A stretch of 64,000 bases of DNA, taken from assembly GCA_014281115.1 (NCBI GenBank), contig JACONQ010000020.1, positions 558,001 to 622,000 of the forward strand, written 5' to 3'. The stretch is from Laburnicola sp. R22_1 (lineage: Eukaryota; Ascomycota; Dothideomycetes; Pleosporales; Didymosphaeriaceae). Each line of letters starts with the position of its first letter. Position 1 is the stretch's first letter. The position numbers were made by a program, and so were the translations under genes. Positions 1-8,775 of this stretch are shown piece by piece. Under the pieces are notes generated by a model. That model was not told the origin of the DNA, ran no database searches, and saw nothing but the letters and a program-made list of their open reading frames with translations.

Positions 1-73
1 AAGACGTGAGAAGAGTATATGAGGTGTTGTTGCTTGTTGGAAACTTATGATCGTGGCTAAAGATGATCGATGT

Positions 74-1530
74 TCAGCCCAACGTTGCCTTAGTCCATGG
101 TTTCCAAAACCGCTCCATCCCCTCTGGGAACCGCCAGCCATTCCAATCATAACTTGTAAGCCCCCAAGTATCAGGAACGCCCTGCCCACCACTCCGTATC
201 CTATAGCTTCCCGCCAAACTCCACATTGCCCAGCTCACATTATGCTGCGTCGTAAACTGTCTCAGACACCCTAGCAGCGTGTCGTTCAGTAATGTTGCAT
301 CCTGCGCCCATCCAAATTCGGACAAAACGACAGGTGTTTGCCTTATAGCTTCGGGGCAATTCTGCGTGATGTTGCATGCCGCTGGTGCAGATATGCCAAG
401 TGCGTTGAATCCGGACTGGTAGAGCTCGGCTTCAACGATCGGGCAGTTTTCGGTGTCGATGTTTTCGGACATGCTATAGAGGTGCAATTCGTAGACGACT
501 TTGTCTGCCCATGCATGGGCGTCGAGGTCGAAGACGACCGGCTTACGACTGTAGCCGTCGCGAATAGCATCGCCTCGGTAAAGTGGGGCTATGTTGAGGT
601 TCAGGCCAGATGTTCTGTCATGATGATTAGCTGAGAAGACAACGAAGAGGAGTAGGGGAAGACGTACAGGGCAGATAGGTCCTGATCATACTGCAATCCA
701 CTCCACGTAACCAATATGTCAGGATTAACGGAATATATGGCATCGGTAGCCTCCGTAAAGTTTCCAACAAAGGTCAACCAATTGTAATTAATTGTCGAAG
801 TGGGTGCGGTCTCATTGATCGCTCGGCGAAGTTCGTTCCGGAGGGACATGGAAACGACGTTGGGATGCTTCTTCGCCCAGTTGGCAACGTATTGAAGACC
901 GCGATGCCAGTTCTTGACGGGAAAATTGTAGTCGTCGAACCAGGCGTTACCATCAGTCTTACTGCAGCACCATTGGGCTTTGCCGACATGCACATCCGGG
1001 TGGACGTAAATACCTCTCTGCAAAGCCGCCTCGGCGATGCGATCCCAGACTTCGAAGCGACCAGTGTCCTTTGTGAAACCCCGATTCATTGCAGCCACCT
1101 CTTTTGTGACCTTGGTCCCATTCTCGTAACCCAAACTGGTAATCATGGCGACCTCAAGCGGGACATCGCTGCCGTTGCGCTCGTAGATCTGGTCGACCAT
1201 TTCAATTGCGTACGTCAGGCGAACAAAATTGAATCCAATGCTTTTAACCATGTCAAGGATGTCTTCAACGGAGCTGAATTCGAGACCTTCGGGAATCATG
1301 GTCTCACCAGATGCCGGCCAGTTGACTCCGGCCCAGGTCACTGTTTCGCTCCGGGAGTTGACGATATCTCTGCCTTTGGTAGAGAATGGTCCATAAGGCC
1401 AGCTGCCATTGTAATTGGTTTCGCGTGAATTCAAGTGACTGGTGATGTCGGAAATCTCAGGCGCAGAGAGGACATGGCCAGCGACACCATGGATGGTTAG
1501 AGCCAACAATTCGAATCCGAAAGACCGCAT
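74..1530 (-). CDS. Secreted glycoside hydrolase family 5 (cellulase-fold) enzyme, two exons
   Basis: Predicted extracellular beta-glycosidase of 467 residues. I join complement(668..1530) to complement(74..614). The 53-nt intron (667 to 615) has donor GTACGT, a GCTAATC branch-like site and acceptor ACAG, and the join restores the frame across DLSAL|TSG. Translation starts at the ATG at 1530 because it gives a hydrophobic signal-peptide-like N-terminus (MRSFGFELLALTIHGVAGHV); the frame stays open 29 codons further upstream without adding a recognisable domain. GH5 hallmarks: the acid/base Glu in SLRNELR (about E233), the nucleophile Glu in VVLSEFGW (about E387), and the DVHVGKAQWCC loop (about 180-189) seen in fungal members. 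Several N-x-S/T sites suit a secreted protein. The subfamily and substrate (glucan, mannan or other) cannot be told from sequence alone. It lies head to head with the HET gene, 1 kb away. Confidence 0.9.
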
Positions 1531-2570
1531 CGTGGCGATGGGAACATATGTTCGCTCTAGACATAGCTGCAGAGTCTTGTATATATACTGACTTGGGTCG
1601 CTGCCCGCTGCGGACATTTAGCCCTGCCATAATTGACCCCACAATGCCCCATGGCGGTAGTCCGGGGTAAGAATTCCACGAATTAATAGTCTTGGTCGGA
1701 TTCGTTAGTGCAAAGTCTAAGGCCATGTTTGGTTTTCGCTCCGGGGTGCAGCCTTGACAACTGCGAACAGAAAACATAGCCTCGGTAATGGTTAGAAAAA
1801 GGGTGAAAAGACTGGAGCGCGATACAACTAGCGACTCGTTCTGCCTTCTTTGGGATAGTCAAGCCGGTCAACCACCCATATCACCCGTGACTTTAGGCGG
1901 AGCTCATGTATTTGGCTTAGGCTGGTACTGAGCACCAAATGAAGCTGAAGATGGCTTGCTGTTGCGACAACCAGAGTCGACGAGATGTTTGTTGTAGACG
2001 TCGTGATGTCCCTCCAGAAAGCGCGATTCGGATGCATTACTCAAAGCGGAAAGGTGGTATTCTACACAGTACAGTAGTACCCACGCCGCTTGTTATTAAC
2101 ATACATAGCGCTGGGTGAAAAGCTTAGTGTGTTACCGCAGGATACATTAATACAACAGGACTACACAGCAACCAACGCCTTTCCGTCCCCACCACCAACA
2201 CCTCGTGAGTTGGTGGCCGCCCGCGCCCAGTAAGCTGGCGGCGCCAGGCATGACTGGCCCCCCGCCATTCTGCCGGCACCGGCATCACCCGTGGACCCGC
2301 CCCCGCCATCGCCGTTACTACTGGGTACAAGTTTCACTACACCACTTCCAGCATACTCCGGTATCGACGAAACATTCGACCACCAGAAAGCTATCCGTCG
2401 AGAGGAAGAATTGCCTATGCCATCTCAGAAAGATCCAAACCATGCCGCTTGAGCATTCAGACAATTGCTCGTTCATATTGCACCGAGGTGACGATCCATC
2501 CCATCCCATCTGTTCTTCAGGGCGATAAGTAACTGTTAGGTTTCTGGGCATAGAAAAATGCAATTGCTAT
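1531..2570. other. Intergenic region between the divergent GH5 and HET genes
   Basis: About 1 kb of normal base composition that should hold both promoters. The short open frames here have no recognisable domain, start context or codon pattern. A GC-rich patch lies near 2200-2310. I see no RNA gene or repeat. Confidence 0.5.
1580..1587 (-). promoter_or_regulatory. Possible TATA element of the GH5 gene
   Basis: A TATATATA-type run on the minus strand about 50 nt upstream of the chosen GH5 start codon. Position and sequence suit a fungal core promoter, but the motif is short and common. It also falls inside the upstream open extension of the same frame, which argues that this extension is 5' leader rather than protein. 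Confidence 0.3.
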
Positions 2571-4616
2571 ATGTCAGTAAACGATGTATTGCTAGGACCC
2601 AGAGTGTCGGCATTCCTAGCCGCCACTAGGAATGGGCCATCTGGGTACAACCCTCCGCTGTACGAGGCAGAACAAATTTCGCGACGTAACTTCGTGGATT
2701 CCAAACGACGGGATGGTGTCTCGCGAAGCGCACTTTCGCCGACTCCTCAACTCTATGCCCCACTTGGACAAGGCGAGGTAAGGGTCTTGGAACTTCATTC
2801 AGGCAAATTTGAACACAGTCTGCAAGGCTCGTTACACGTTGTCAGTGTCGATTTTGAATACCCCCGGGTCGATCGCTGGAAACGAAATACCACCCATGCA
2901 ATATCAGTACCCAAAGGAGATTCTGTCTGGTACACAGCACTCAGCTATACATGGGGGCCGCCAATCTTCGATGTCGCATTTTGGTTTTCACACACGTCAC
3001 CTGCCTCAATTCAGATCACAAGCAGTTTGGCTTGCGCGTTGCGGCATTTGAGAACTGAACAAGACAGTGTGTTTTTGTGGATTGATCAGATCTGCATCAA
3101 CCAGGATAACATCAAGGAAAAAGAACAGCAGATACCTCTCATGGGCTTGATATACAGCCACGCAACTAATACCGTCATCTGGCTTGGTGAGGAAGGAGAT
3201 GATGATCCAAGTCTGGCATTCGACACCCTTCAGACAGTACATTCACGGCTGCAATTGTCTGATGGAGAAACCCAGCCAGATGACTTTAGACGTCTAGATT
3301 TCCCAGCCCCCGACGCTATAGAATGGACCGAAGTCAAGAAGCTATTTGGACGAGCTTGGTTTACAAGGCTATGGGTTGTACAGGAGGCAGTGCTATCACT
3401 AAATCCATATATCAAATGTGGAAAAACGGTAGTGTCGTGGGAGGACTTCACAATCTGGTGTGGCACCGTAATATCTTCCGGTCTTTCGAGCTGGATAGAA
3501 GAAATACCTCCAATATCGACGACACCATTTGGTCTCAAAACGGTTTACCAACTGTCCAGTTACCGTACTTTCAATCAAACGCAATTCAAACCGCCCATTC
3601 TCGACGGCCTGGTTTTGACTCGGTATGCGCGAGCATCTGTCGCAAAGGACAAGGTGTATGGGGTTTTGGGCATCGCGTCGACGAGCATTTTGCCCCGCTA
3701 CTCTGACGACGTGTCCGTGAAGGATGTGTTTCTTGAGGCGGCCCTCTCAATACTCCCAAACTGGCTTTTTCCAGTTCTTTGCTGTGTTGACCACGACGAA
3801 CCTGCGTCTCCATCCTGGATCCCTGATTGGTCCTGCGCCAGAGTAACCGAATCCCTCGGATATTCTACGAAGTCATGGGCACTATATTCTGCTAGTGGGC
3901 CCCGGTTTGTACCCAAAATCGGAAAAGCGAATGCAGTCTCATACGCGCTCGAAGATAACGATAGGTCTCTGGTCCTCCCTGGTATGCTGTTCGACACCAT
4001 AGACTCACTTGGTGAGATTATTGAAGACCCTGTCTTGGACATTACCAATCCTGCTTGTCACAACCGGCACTGGATGGCATACTTGGTCATGCTCAAACAA
4101 TTCACCTCATATCCCACCGGAGAATCTGTCTGGGATGCTTTCTGGCAGACACTTGTCGCCGGTAAAAATGGCTCTTTCAACGCCAAAGCACCCCTGGATT
4201 ACAGCGAAGTCTTCAGTCTCATAGTTGATGAAAGTGCTGGTCAGGAGCTACACATTGCAGGTCAACCGTACTCTCCACGCGGACAGAAAGGTCATTTTAC
4301 GCTCAAGAGCTTGACAGCACGCAAGCCAAAGCAGACGCTAGAAGATATGAGAAAGGCGTTTCGAGCTGCACTGGAGATGCGGAGATTTGCAATTACTAAG
4401 AAGAGGTACTTTTGTCTAGTGCCGAGAGGAACAAAGATGTTTGATTCAATCGTTGTTTTCCAAGGGGGGAATGTTCCTTTTGTCGTGCGAGGCATCGAAG
4501 GAAATGGTGCGAAACGAAATTATGAACTGATTGGTGAGACATACGTCCACGGAATCATGAAAGGGGAGGTTACAAATATGCCAGGTGTACATTTTGAGAG
4601 CACAAAAATTGTATAG
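2571..4616 (+). CDS. HET-domain (heterokaryon incompatibility) protein, 681 aa
   Basis: Intronless 681-residue protein with an N-terminal-half HET domain (PF06985-type, about residues 118-275). The three usual blocks are visible: YTALSYTWG at ~121-129, FLWIDQICINQDNIKEKEQQ at ~168-187, and RAWFTRLWVVQEAVL at ~261-275. The C-terminal part (about 590-670) has the familiar tail of large HET proteins, with a FCLVPRG block, a VPFVVRG segment and ELIGETYVHGIMKGE. HET proteins trigger growth arrest or cell death when incompatible alleles meet in a fused hypha, acting in the cytosol, and fungi carry dozens of paralogues. The start is the first in-frame ATG; an ATG 13 nt upstream is out of frame. No frameshift or stop is seen, so the gene looks intact, although AT-rich transposon DNA begins about 0.7 kb downstream. 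Its allele specificity, if any, cannot be inferred. Confidence 0.9.
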   Translation: MSVNDVLLGPRVSAFLAATRNGPSGYNPPLYEAEQISRRNFVDSKRRDGVSRSALSPTPQLYAPLGQGEVRVLELHSGKFEHSLQGSLHVVSVDFEYPRVDRWKRNTTHAISVPKGDSVWYTALSYTWGPPIFDVAFWFSHTSPASIQITSSLACALRHLRTEQDSVFLWIDQICINQDNIKEKEQQIPLMGLIYSHATNTVIWLGEEGDDDPSLAFDTLQTVHSRLQLSDGETQPDDFRRLDFPAPDAIEWTEVKKLFGRAWFTRLWVVQEAVLSLNPYIKCGKTVVSWEDFTIWCGTVISSGLSSWIEEIPPISTTPFGLKTVYQLSSYRTFNQTQFKPPILDGLVLTRYARASVAKDKVYGVLGIASTSILPRYSDDVSVKDVFLEAALSILPNWLFPVLCCVDHDEPASPSWIPDWSCARVTESLGYSTKSWALYSASGPRFVPKIGKANAVSYALEDNDRSLVLPGMLFDTIDSLGEIIEDPVLDITNPACHNRHWMAYLVMLKQFTSYPTGESVWDAFWQTLVAGKNGSFNAKAPLDYSEVFSLIVDESAGQELHIAGQPYSPRGQKGHFTLKSLTARKPKQTLEDMRKAFRAALEMRRFAITKKRYFCLVPRGTKMFDSIVVFQGGNVPFVVRGIEGNGAKRNYELIGETYVHGIMKGEVTNMPGVHFESTKIV

Positions 4617-5132
4617 GCAGCTCATGGGCGGCTCCCTGTATGACATGTGTAAGGAAGTGCACACAGTGGAGAAAATCCAGGCACCTTTGTATAATGCGTC
4701 GCCCTCAGACATATGATTTTAATACGGGCTCTAGAGTAAAAAAAGAAAATGATAGAAGTTTAACTGTCACAGGACAAAGTTCGAGAACAGTTGTCTTTGG
4801 TATTGATTATCCTGGGGTAACACATGCTACTCAGACTTATGCCCTAGTGCCGTATGAGTAAAATGCTATTGAAGCCTGTGTTAGCATTGCATATTTTGGC
4901 GTAACTCACATCATATGCCAACGAACTAAAGTGACCGATTTCTTCGTTATTGTCTATGATAGGAAGACATATATTAACTAGAGTCTAGAAATCAGGATTC
5001 TATATGTGCGCCAAAAGGCTCAATCAAGCAGGTATCAAAACAGACAGACAGCCTTCGTGCTCCAATCACCAACGAACAGACTACATCACAGACAACAAGA
5101 TCCACCTCAGTACCAACTTCCGAAGAAGCTTA
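4617..5132. other. Intergenic region after the HET gene
   Basis: Roughly 500 nt of moderately AT-rich DNA between two converging coding segments. It presumably holds the HET 3' end. No gene, RNA or repeat is supported. Confidence 0.5.
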
Positions 5133-5328
5133 TCAAGCAAGACCTTGGACAGCAAGAGCGATAGTAATGCTAAACAACCCCGCATATGCACCAGCGGCGA
5201 CTTTAGACGCAGATCCCTCGTAAAGAAATGGTTTCGCTGATCCAGTGGCATTTGCACCTCCAGTCACGGTCGCATTAGGTGAGCCGATGCCTGTCATGTA
5301 ACCAGGCGTTGCCAGCGTGTCCACTATA
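5133..5328 (-). pseudogene. 3' remnant of a gene for a GPI-anchored cell-surface protein
   Basis: A minus-strand frame ending at 5133 encodes a Ser/Thr/Gly/Ala-rich tail with two N-x-T sites (SPNATV, GANATG). A small-residue segment follows (GSASKVAAGAYAG), then a short hydrophobic C-terminus (LFSITIALAVQGLA) that stops abruptly: the layout of a GPI-attachment signal. Codon use and GC match the flanking genes. Upstream, at about 5330, the sequence turns into AT-rich repeat DNA and the body of the protein is absent, so only the last ~65 codons survive. The parent family (for example cupredoxin-like or serine-rich surface proteins) cannot be determined. Confidence 0.5.
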
Positions 5329-5342
5329 GCGTAGTATAGTAT

Positions 5343-5386
5343 TGAAGATCTTCGTCGTGTTAAGATTCTAACCAAGGTCGAATCCG
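5343..5386 (-). mobile_element. Family A repeat, 44-bp 3' stub with 14-bp target duplication
   Basis: 44 bp matching the conserved end of family A (full copy at 37447-38710). It is flanked by perfect 14-bp direct repeats GCGTAGTATAGTAT at 5329-5342 and 5387-5400. Only the end that abuts the ATA side of the duplication is kept, as expected of extreme 5' truncation during target-primed reverse transcription. It contains a B-box-like GGTTAGAATC. Confidence 0.75.
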
Positions 5387-5489
5387 GCGTAGTATAGTAT
5401 AATTATCCTTTATTGCTCTACGCTATAGTTTATATAGGCGGTATATATATATAGAAACTACTAGAAATACTAGATTATATTATATAGTA

Positions 5490-5675
5490 CGTACACTCCG
5501 TGGCTGGGGTGCCGTGGCAAGGGCGAGGCGCGTCAACTTCTGGAGCGATTCCGACATAGTGGAGGGAGGTGGGGGATGCGATAAGCAAGCGTCGCTAGGT
5601 ATTTAAACCTATAGTGCGGACTTGCGGGGAGCTGTAGTGGCGACAAGTGTCGCTGCCGGCAAGCAAGTTAACACG
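5490..5675. other. Short GC-rich island in AT-rich DNA
   Basis: About 185 bp with much higher GC than both flanks. The outer ends resemble the ACGT-starting ends of the pogo-type elements elsewhere in the window (ACGTACAC on the left, AACACGT on the right), but I could not show matching inverted repeats or a TA duplication. It is a candidate short non-autonomous element that escaped RIP. Confidence 0.3.
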
Positions 5676-6063
5676 TTATATATACTTATAGTATATAAGT
5701 ATAGAGTGGTTACTAATATATGCACAGGTATAGTGCACTAAACTAATATTATATAATTAATAACTAAACGTATACAATATATAATTACTATAGCTAGCTA
5801 ACGTCCCTCTTGGTAAGAATAGCCTAATAAAAACGAATAAAAAAAATATTATATAGTAATAGCCACATTATTTATTTAGTGTTAATTACTCTTTCTAACC
5901 CTATTTTCTTTAATTTAAGCCTATATAGATTAGGATAGAAAGACTACTTTAGTATAGCGCCTAAAAGTATAGTCCATACCTAGTCTTTGCTAATATAATA
6001 GCAGTTTAAACTATAATTATATACTTATCTTCTATTTTTTATAAGCACTTTAATATTAATTTA
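5676..6063. other. AT-rich RIP-degraded DNA, no gene
   Basis: Extremely AT-rich with frequent stop codons in all frames and no recognisable element boundary. Confidence 0.5.
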
Positions 6064-6073
6064 CTTAAAGTAT

Positions 6074-6182
6074 GTGGCGTTAATTAAATCTACCTAGGGG
6101 TAGGATAACAAAGGCTTTTATCTTAAATAATATAACAAAAAAGTAGAGCCCCTACTTAGTAATTAAAAAGAGCTTAAAAAAG
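6074..6182 (-). mobile_element. SR1 short repeat, 109 bp
   Basis: Copy of SR1: fixed end GTGGCGTTAA, the block CTACCTAGGGGTAGGA, an AAAGGCTTTTATCT-like block and a GTAGAGCCCC hairpin remnant. Flanking direct repeats CTTAAAGTAT at 6064-6073 and 6183-6192 (reverse complement starts ATA). Confidence 0.75.
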
Positions 6183-6263
6183 CTTAAAGTATACATAGTA
6201 CACTAAGCTTTATTATTACTATTATTAGTAATTAGCAATTATACTATATTTATATACTACTAT

Positions 6264-6382
6264 TTTTTATAATTCTCTTTTATACTCTTTTTAATTACTA
6301 AGTAGGGGCTCTACTTATTTTATTATATATTTAAGATAAAAGCCTTTATTATTCTACTTCTAGGTAGATAATTTAATAACAC
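6264..6382 (+). mobile_element. SR1 short repeat, 119 bp
   Basis: SR1 copy beginning with the T-run and ending AATAACAC. Perfect 12-bp direct repeats ATATACTACTAT flank it (6252-6263 and 6383-6394). Confidence 0.8.
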
Positions 6383-6418
6383 ATATACTACTATATAGTA
6401 TACTTATATAATATACTT

Positions 6419-6546
6419 CTTTTTATAATGACTACCTTTTTACGCTCTTTTTAATTACTAAGCAGAGGGCTCTGCTTTTTTTGTCATGTTATTTAAGATA
6501 AAAGCCTTTGTCGTGCTACCCCTAGGTAGTTAATATAACGCCACAC
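6419..6546 (+). mobile_element. SR1 short repeat, 128 bp, well preserved
   Basis: Runs from CTTTTTATAA to AACGCCACAC with the near-perfect hairpin AAGCAGAGGGCTCTGCTT in the middle. Perfect 13-bp direct repeats ATATAATATACTT at 6406-6418 and 6547-6559. Confidence 0.85.
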
Positions 6547-6566
6547 ATATAATATACTTATTATTT

Positions 6567-6663
6567 CTTTTAATTACTAAGTAGAGGGCTCTGCTTTTTT
6601 TAATTATATTATTTAAGATAAAAGCCTTTGTTGTTCTACTCTTAGGTAGTTAATTAATAACAC
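6567..6663 (+). mobile_element. SR1 short repeat, 97 bp, truncated at the left end
   Basis: Starts inside the element (CTTTTAATTACTAAG) and keeps the CACAC-type right end. Perfect 15-bp direct repeats ATATACTTATTATTT at 6552-6566 and 6664-6678. It inserted into the right-hand duplication of the copy just upstream. Confidence 0.8.
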
Positions 6664-6843
6664 ATATACTTATTATTTAATACTATAACTATAAGAATCT
6701 AGCGTATCTATATAATATTTTCCTTTCCTAGCAACTTATTAATAAATACCTTTTTTCTTTTCTCTTAATCTTGCCCTTTATTACTATCTTTCTAACCTAT
6801 AGTAATATAAAAACTATTATAAAAACTCTATATATTTATTATT

Positions 6844-6959
6844 CTAATCCCTTTCTATTAATACCTTAAAACGCTTTTCTGTGTATATAATAGTAGGAGA
6901 AATATCTGCTATTATTGTAATATTTTTATTAGAAATCCCTTAGTCGCAAAAAAAAAACC
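6844..6959 (+). mobile_element. SR2 short repeat, 116 bp
   Basis: Second short family. Left part CTATTAATACCTTAAAACGC, middle CTGCTATTATTGTAATA, right end TTAGTCGCAAAA...ACC. Perfect 12-bp direct repeats ATATTTATTATT at 6832-6843 and 6960-6971. Confidence 0.8.
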
Positions 6960-7036
6960 ATATTTATTATTACGTCTCTAGTTACTAATTTATTACTAGT
7001 CTAGCTAGTATACTAAATCTACTTTATATAAACTAA

Positions 7037-7162
7037 CTTTTTTATAATTACCTATTTTACGCTCTTTTTTAATTACTAAGCAGGTGGCTTTGCTTTTTTA
7101 TTATGCTATTTAAGATAAAAGCCTTTGTCGTTCTACCCCTAGGTAGATTTAATTAATGCCAC
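7037..7162 (+). mobile_element. SR1 short repeat, 126 bp
   Basis: Starts CTTTTTTATAATTACC and ends ATGCCAC. Perfect 11-bp direct repeats ATATAAACTAA at 7026-7036 and 7163-7173. Confidence 0.85.
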
Positions 7163-7395
7163 ATATAAACTAAAATTTACCTTTTTTATTTTAATTTATA
7201 AATAATTTTTTAAATAGAATAGTACTTTAGTATAGCTTTAGTAATAGTAATAAGTAAATAAAAAATATACTTTTAAGTAGTATTAGCAGCAAGTTTAGTA
7301 TTAGGACTTAGAAAAATAGTAAGAAATATAATAGTGAAAGTCTTAAAATTAACTTTAATATAAAAATAGAGTGTTAGTATACTTATATATATATT

Positions 7396-7546
7396 ACCGC
7401 GCTAAGCCCGCCAAGCCCGCTTAGCTCGCTTCCGCGCTAACTCTTTTTATTAACACCTTAAAACGCTTTTTGTGTCTATAACGCAGGAGGAATAACTACT
7501 ATTATTGTAATATTTTTATTAGAAACTCCATAGTCGCAAAAAAACC
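7396..7546 (+). mobile_element. SR2 short repeat with GC-rich head, 151 bp
   Basis: Longest SR2 copy. A ~50-bp GC-rich head (CGCGCTAAGCCCGCCAAGCC and on) resembles the head of long SR1 copies and precedes the usual SR2 body ending AAAAACC. Flanks ATATATATATT (7385-7395) and ATATAAATATT (7547-7557) differ at one base. Confidence 0.65.
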
Positions 7547-7557
7547 ATATAAATATT

Positions 7558-7668
7558 ATTAAATTATCTATCTAGAAGTAGGATAACAAACGCTTTTATC
7601 TTAAATAACATAATAAAAAAGTAGAGCCCCTACTTAGTAATTAAAAAAGTGTAAAAAGGTAATTATAA
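7558..7668 (-). mobile_element. SR1 short repeat
   Basis: Recognisable SR1 body (TTAAATTATCTA, AAACGCTTTTATCT, GTAGAGCCCC, GTGTAAAAAGGTAATTATAA) directly abutting the SR2 copy on its left. Target duplication not resolved. Confidence 0.6.
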
Positions 7669-7830
7669 TTTTTTTAAACAAAACTATATTTTGTAGCTAT
7701 ACTATAGTAAAAGAAAATCTAGCTATAATTTTTTTCTATATTCTAGCTCTATAAAATAGATACTCTATAAATATATATAAAAGTAAACAGTTTAGAATGC
7801 GTTACTAAGTCGATCTTAAAATTAAATAGT
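7669..7830. repeat. SR3 repeat copy
   Basis: Third dispersed repeat, shared with 15690-15915 and 29690-29925. It has an AAACAAAACTATAT-type start, CTATACTATAGTAAAAG, TCTAGCTATAAT and TATAAATATATATAAAAG. Boundaries and type unknown. Confidence 0.45.
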
Positions 7831-8055
7831 TTTCTTTTAATTATATAATCTAACTATAAAGTGTCTATAAGTCTTACTTAAGACTAGTAAAAAATCTAGC
7901 TATAAACGTTTTTTCTATATACTAACTCTTAGTAAAAATATCTTAAATTTACATAGTTAAATTAATAACGCGCTTATTATTTCGCACCCTATAAGGGTAT
8001 TATATACACTAGTAGAGTTAGCTCTAGGATAGCCTTATTATATTTTATATATCTT

Positions 8056-8172
8056 TTATTAAATTATCTACCTAGGAGTAGAATAATAAAGGCTTTTATC
8101 TTAAATAATAATAAAAAAGTAGAGCCCTCTGCTTAGTAACTAAAAAGAGCGTAAAAAGGTAACTATAAAAAG
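8056..8172 (-). mobile_element. SR1 short repeat
   Basis: SR1 body from ATTAAATTATCTACCTAGG to GCGTAAAAAGGTAACTATAA. Duplication not resolved. Confidence 0.6.
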
Positions 8173-8204
8173 ATATTTTTATATAGATTTTTTTACTTAA
8201 AGTG

Positions 8205-8363
8205 TAAATACTAAGCCTACTAAGTTTACTTAGCTTACTTATAATATATATCTCTTTTTATTAATACTTTAAAATACTTTTCTATATTTATAATAGTAAA
8301 AGAAATAACTACTATTATTATAATCTTTTTATTAGAAACCCTTTAGTTATAAAAAAATAAACT
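8205..8363 (+). mobile_element. SR2 short repeat, strongly RIP-mutated
   Basis: SR2 pattern with C-to-T changes, including a degraded copy of the GC-rich head (CTAAGCCTACTAAGTT) and the body TTAATACTTTAAAATAC through to a poly-A right end. Confidence 0.5.
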
Positions 8364-8380
8364 ATATAGTAATAGTATTA

Positions 8381-8502
8381 CTTTTTTTGTAATTATCTTT
8401 TTACGCTCTTATTAATTACTAAGTAGGAGACTCTACTTTTTTATTATATTATTTAAAATAAAAGCCTTTGTTAGTCTATTTCTAAGTAGATAAATTAACG
8501 CT
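8381..8502 (+). mobile_element. SR1 short repeat
   Basis: Begins CTTTTTTTGTAATTATC like the 126-bp copies and ends TTAACGCT. Flanks are similar AT-rich sequence but not an exact duplication. Confidence 0.6.
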
Positions 8503-8581
8503 ATATATATAATAGTATATAGTAGGGTAATATATAAAAACTAATTTTTTTCTAATTTTTTTAACACTTATAACTTTTTAT

Positions 8582-8706
8582 CTTTTTTTTAATTACCTTT
8601 TTACGCTCTTTCTAATTACTAAGCAGAAGGCTCTGCTTTTTTATTATGTTATTTAAAATAAAAGCCTTTATTGTCCTACCCCTAGGTAGATTAATTAACA
8701 CCACGC
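8582..8706 (+). mobile_element. SR1 short repeat, 125 bp
   Basis: Begins CTTTTTTTTAATTACC and ends ACACCACGC. Perfect 12-bp direct repeats ATAACTTTTTAT at 8570-8581 and 8707-8718. Confidence 0.85.
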
Positions 8707-8775
8707 ATAACTTTTTATTTAACTAATTATTAAAATTTCGATTTTTTATATATTATATAGCGTTAATTAAATCTA

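Noticed and set aside
2124..2563. Short frames in the GH5-HET interval
   Set aside because: GC-rich promoter DNA gives chance frames on both strands; no family resemblance.
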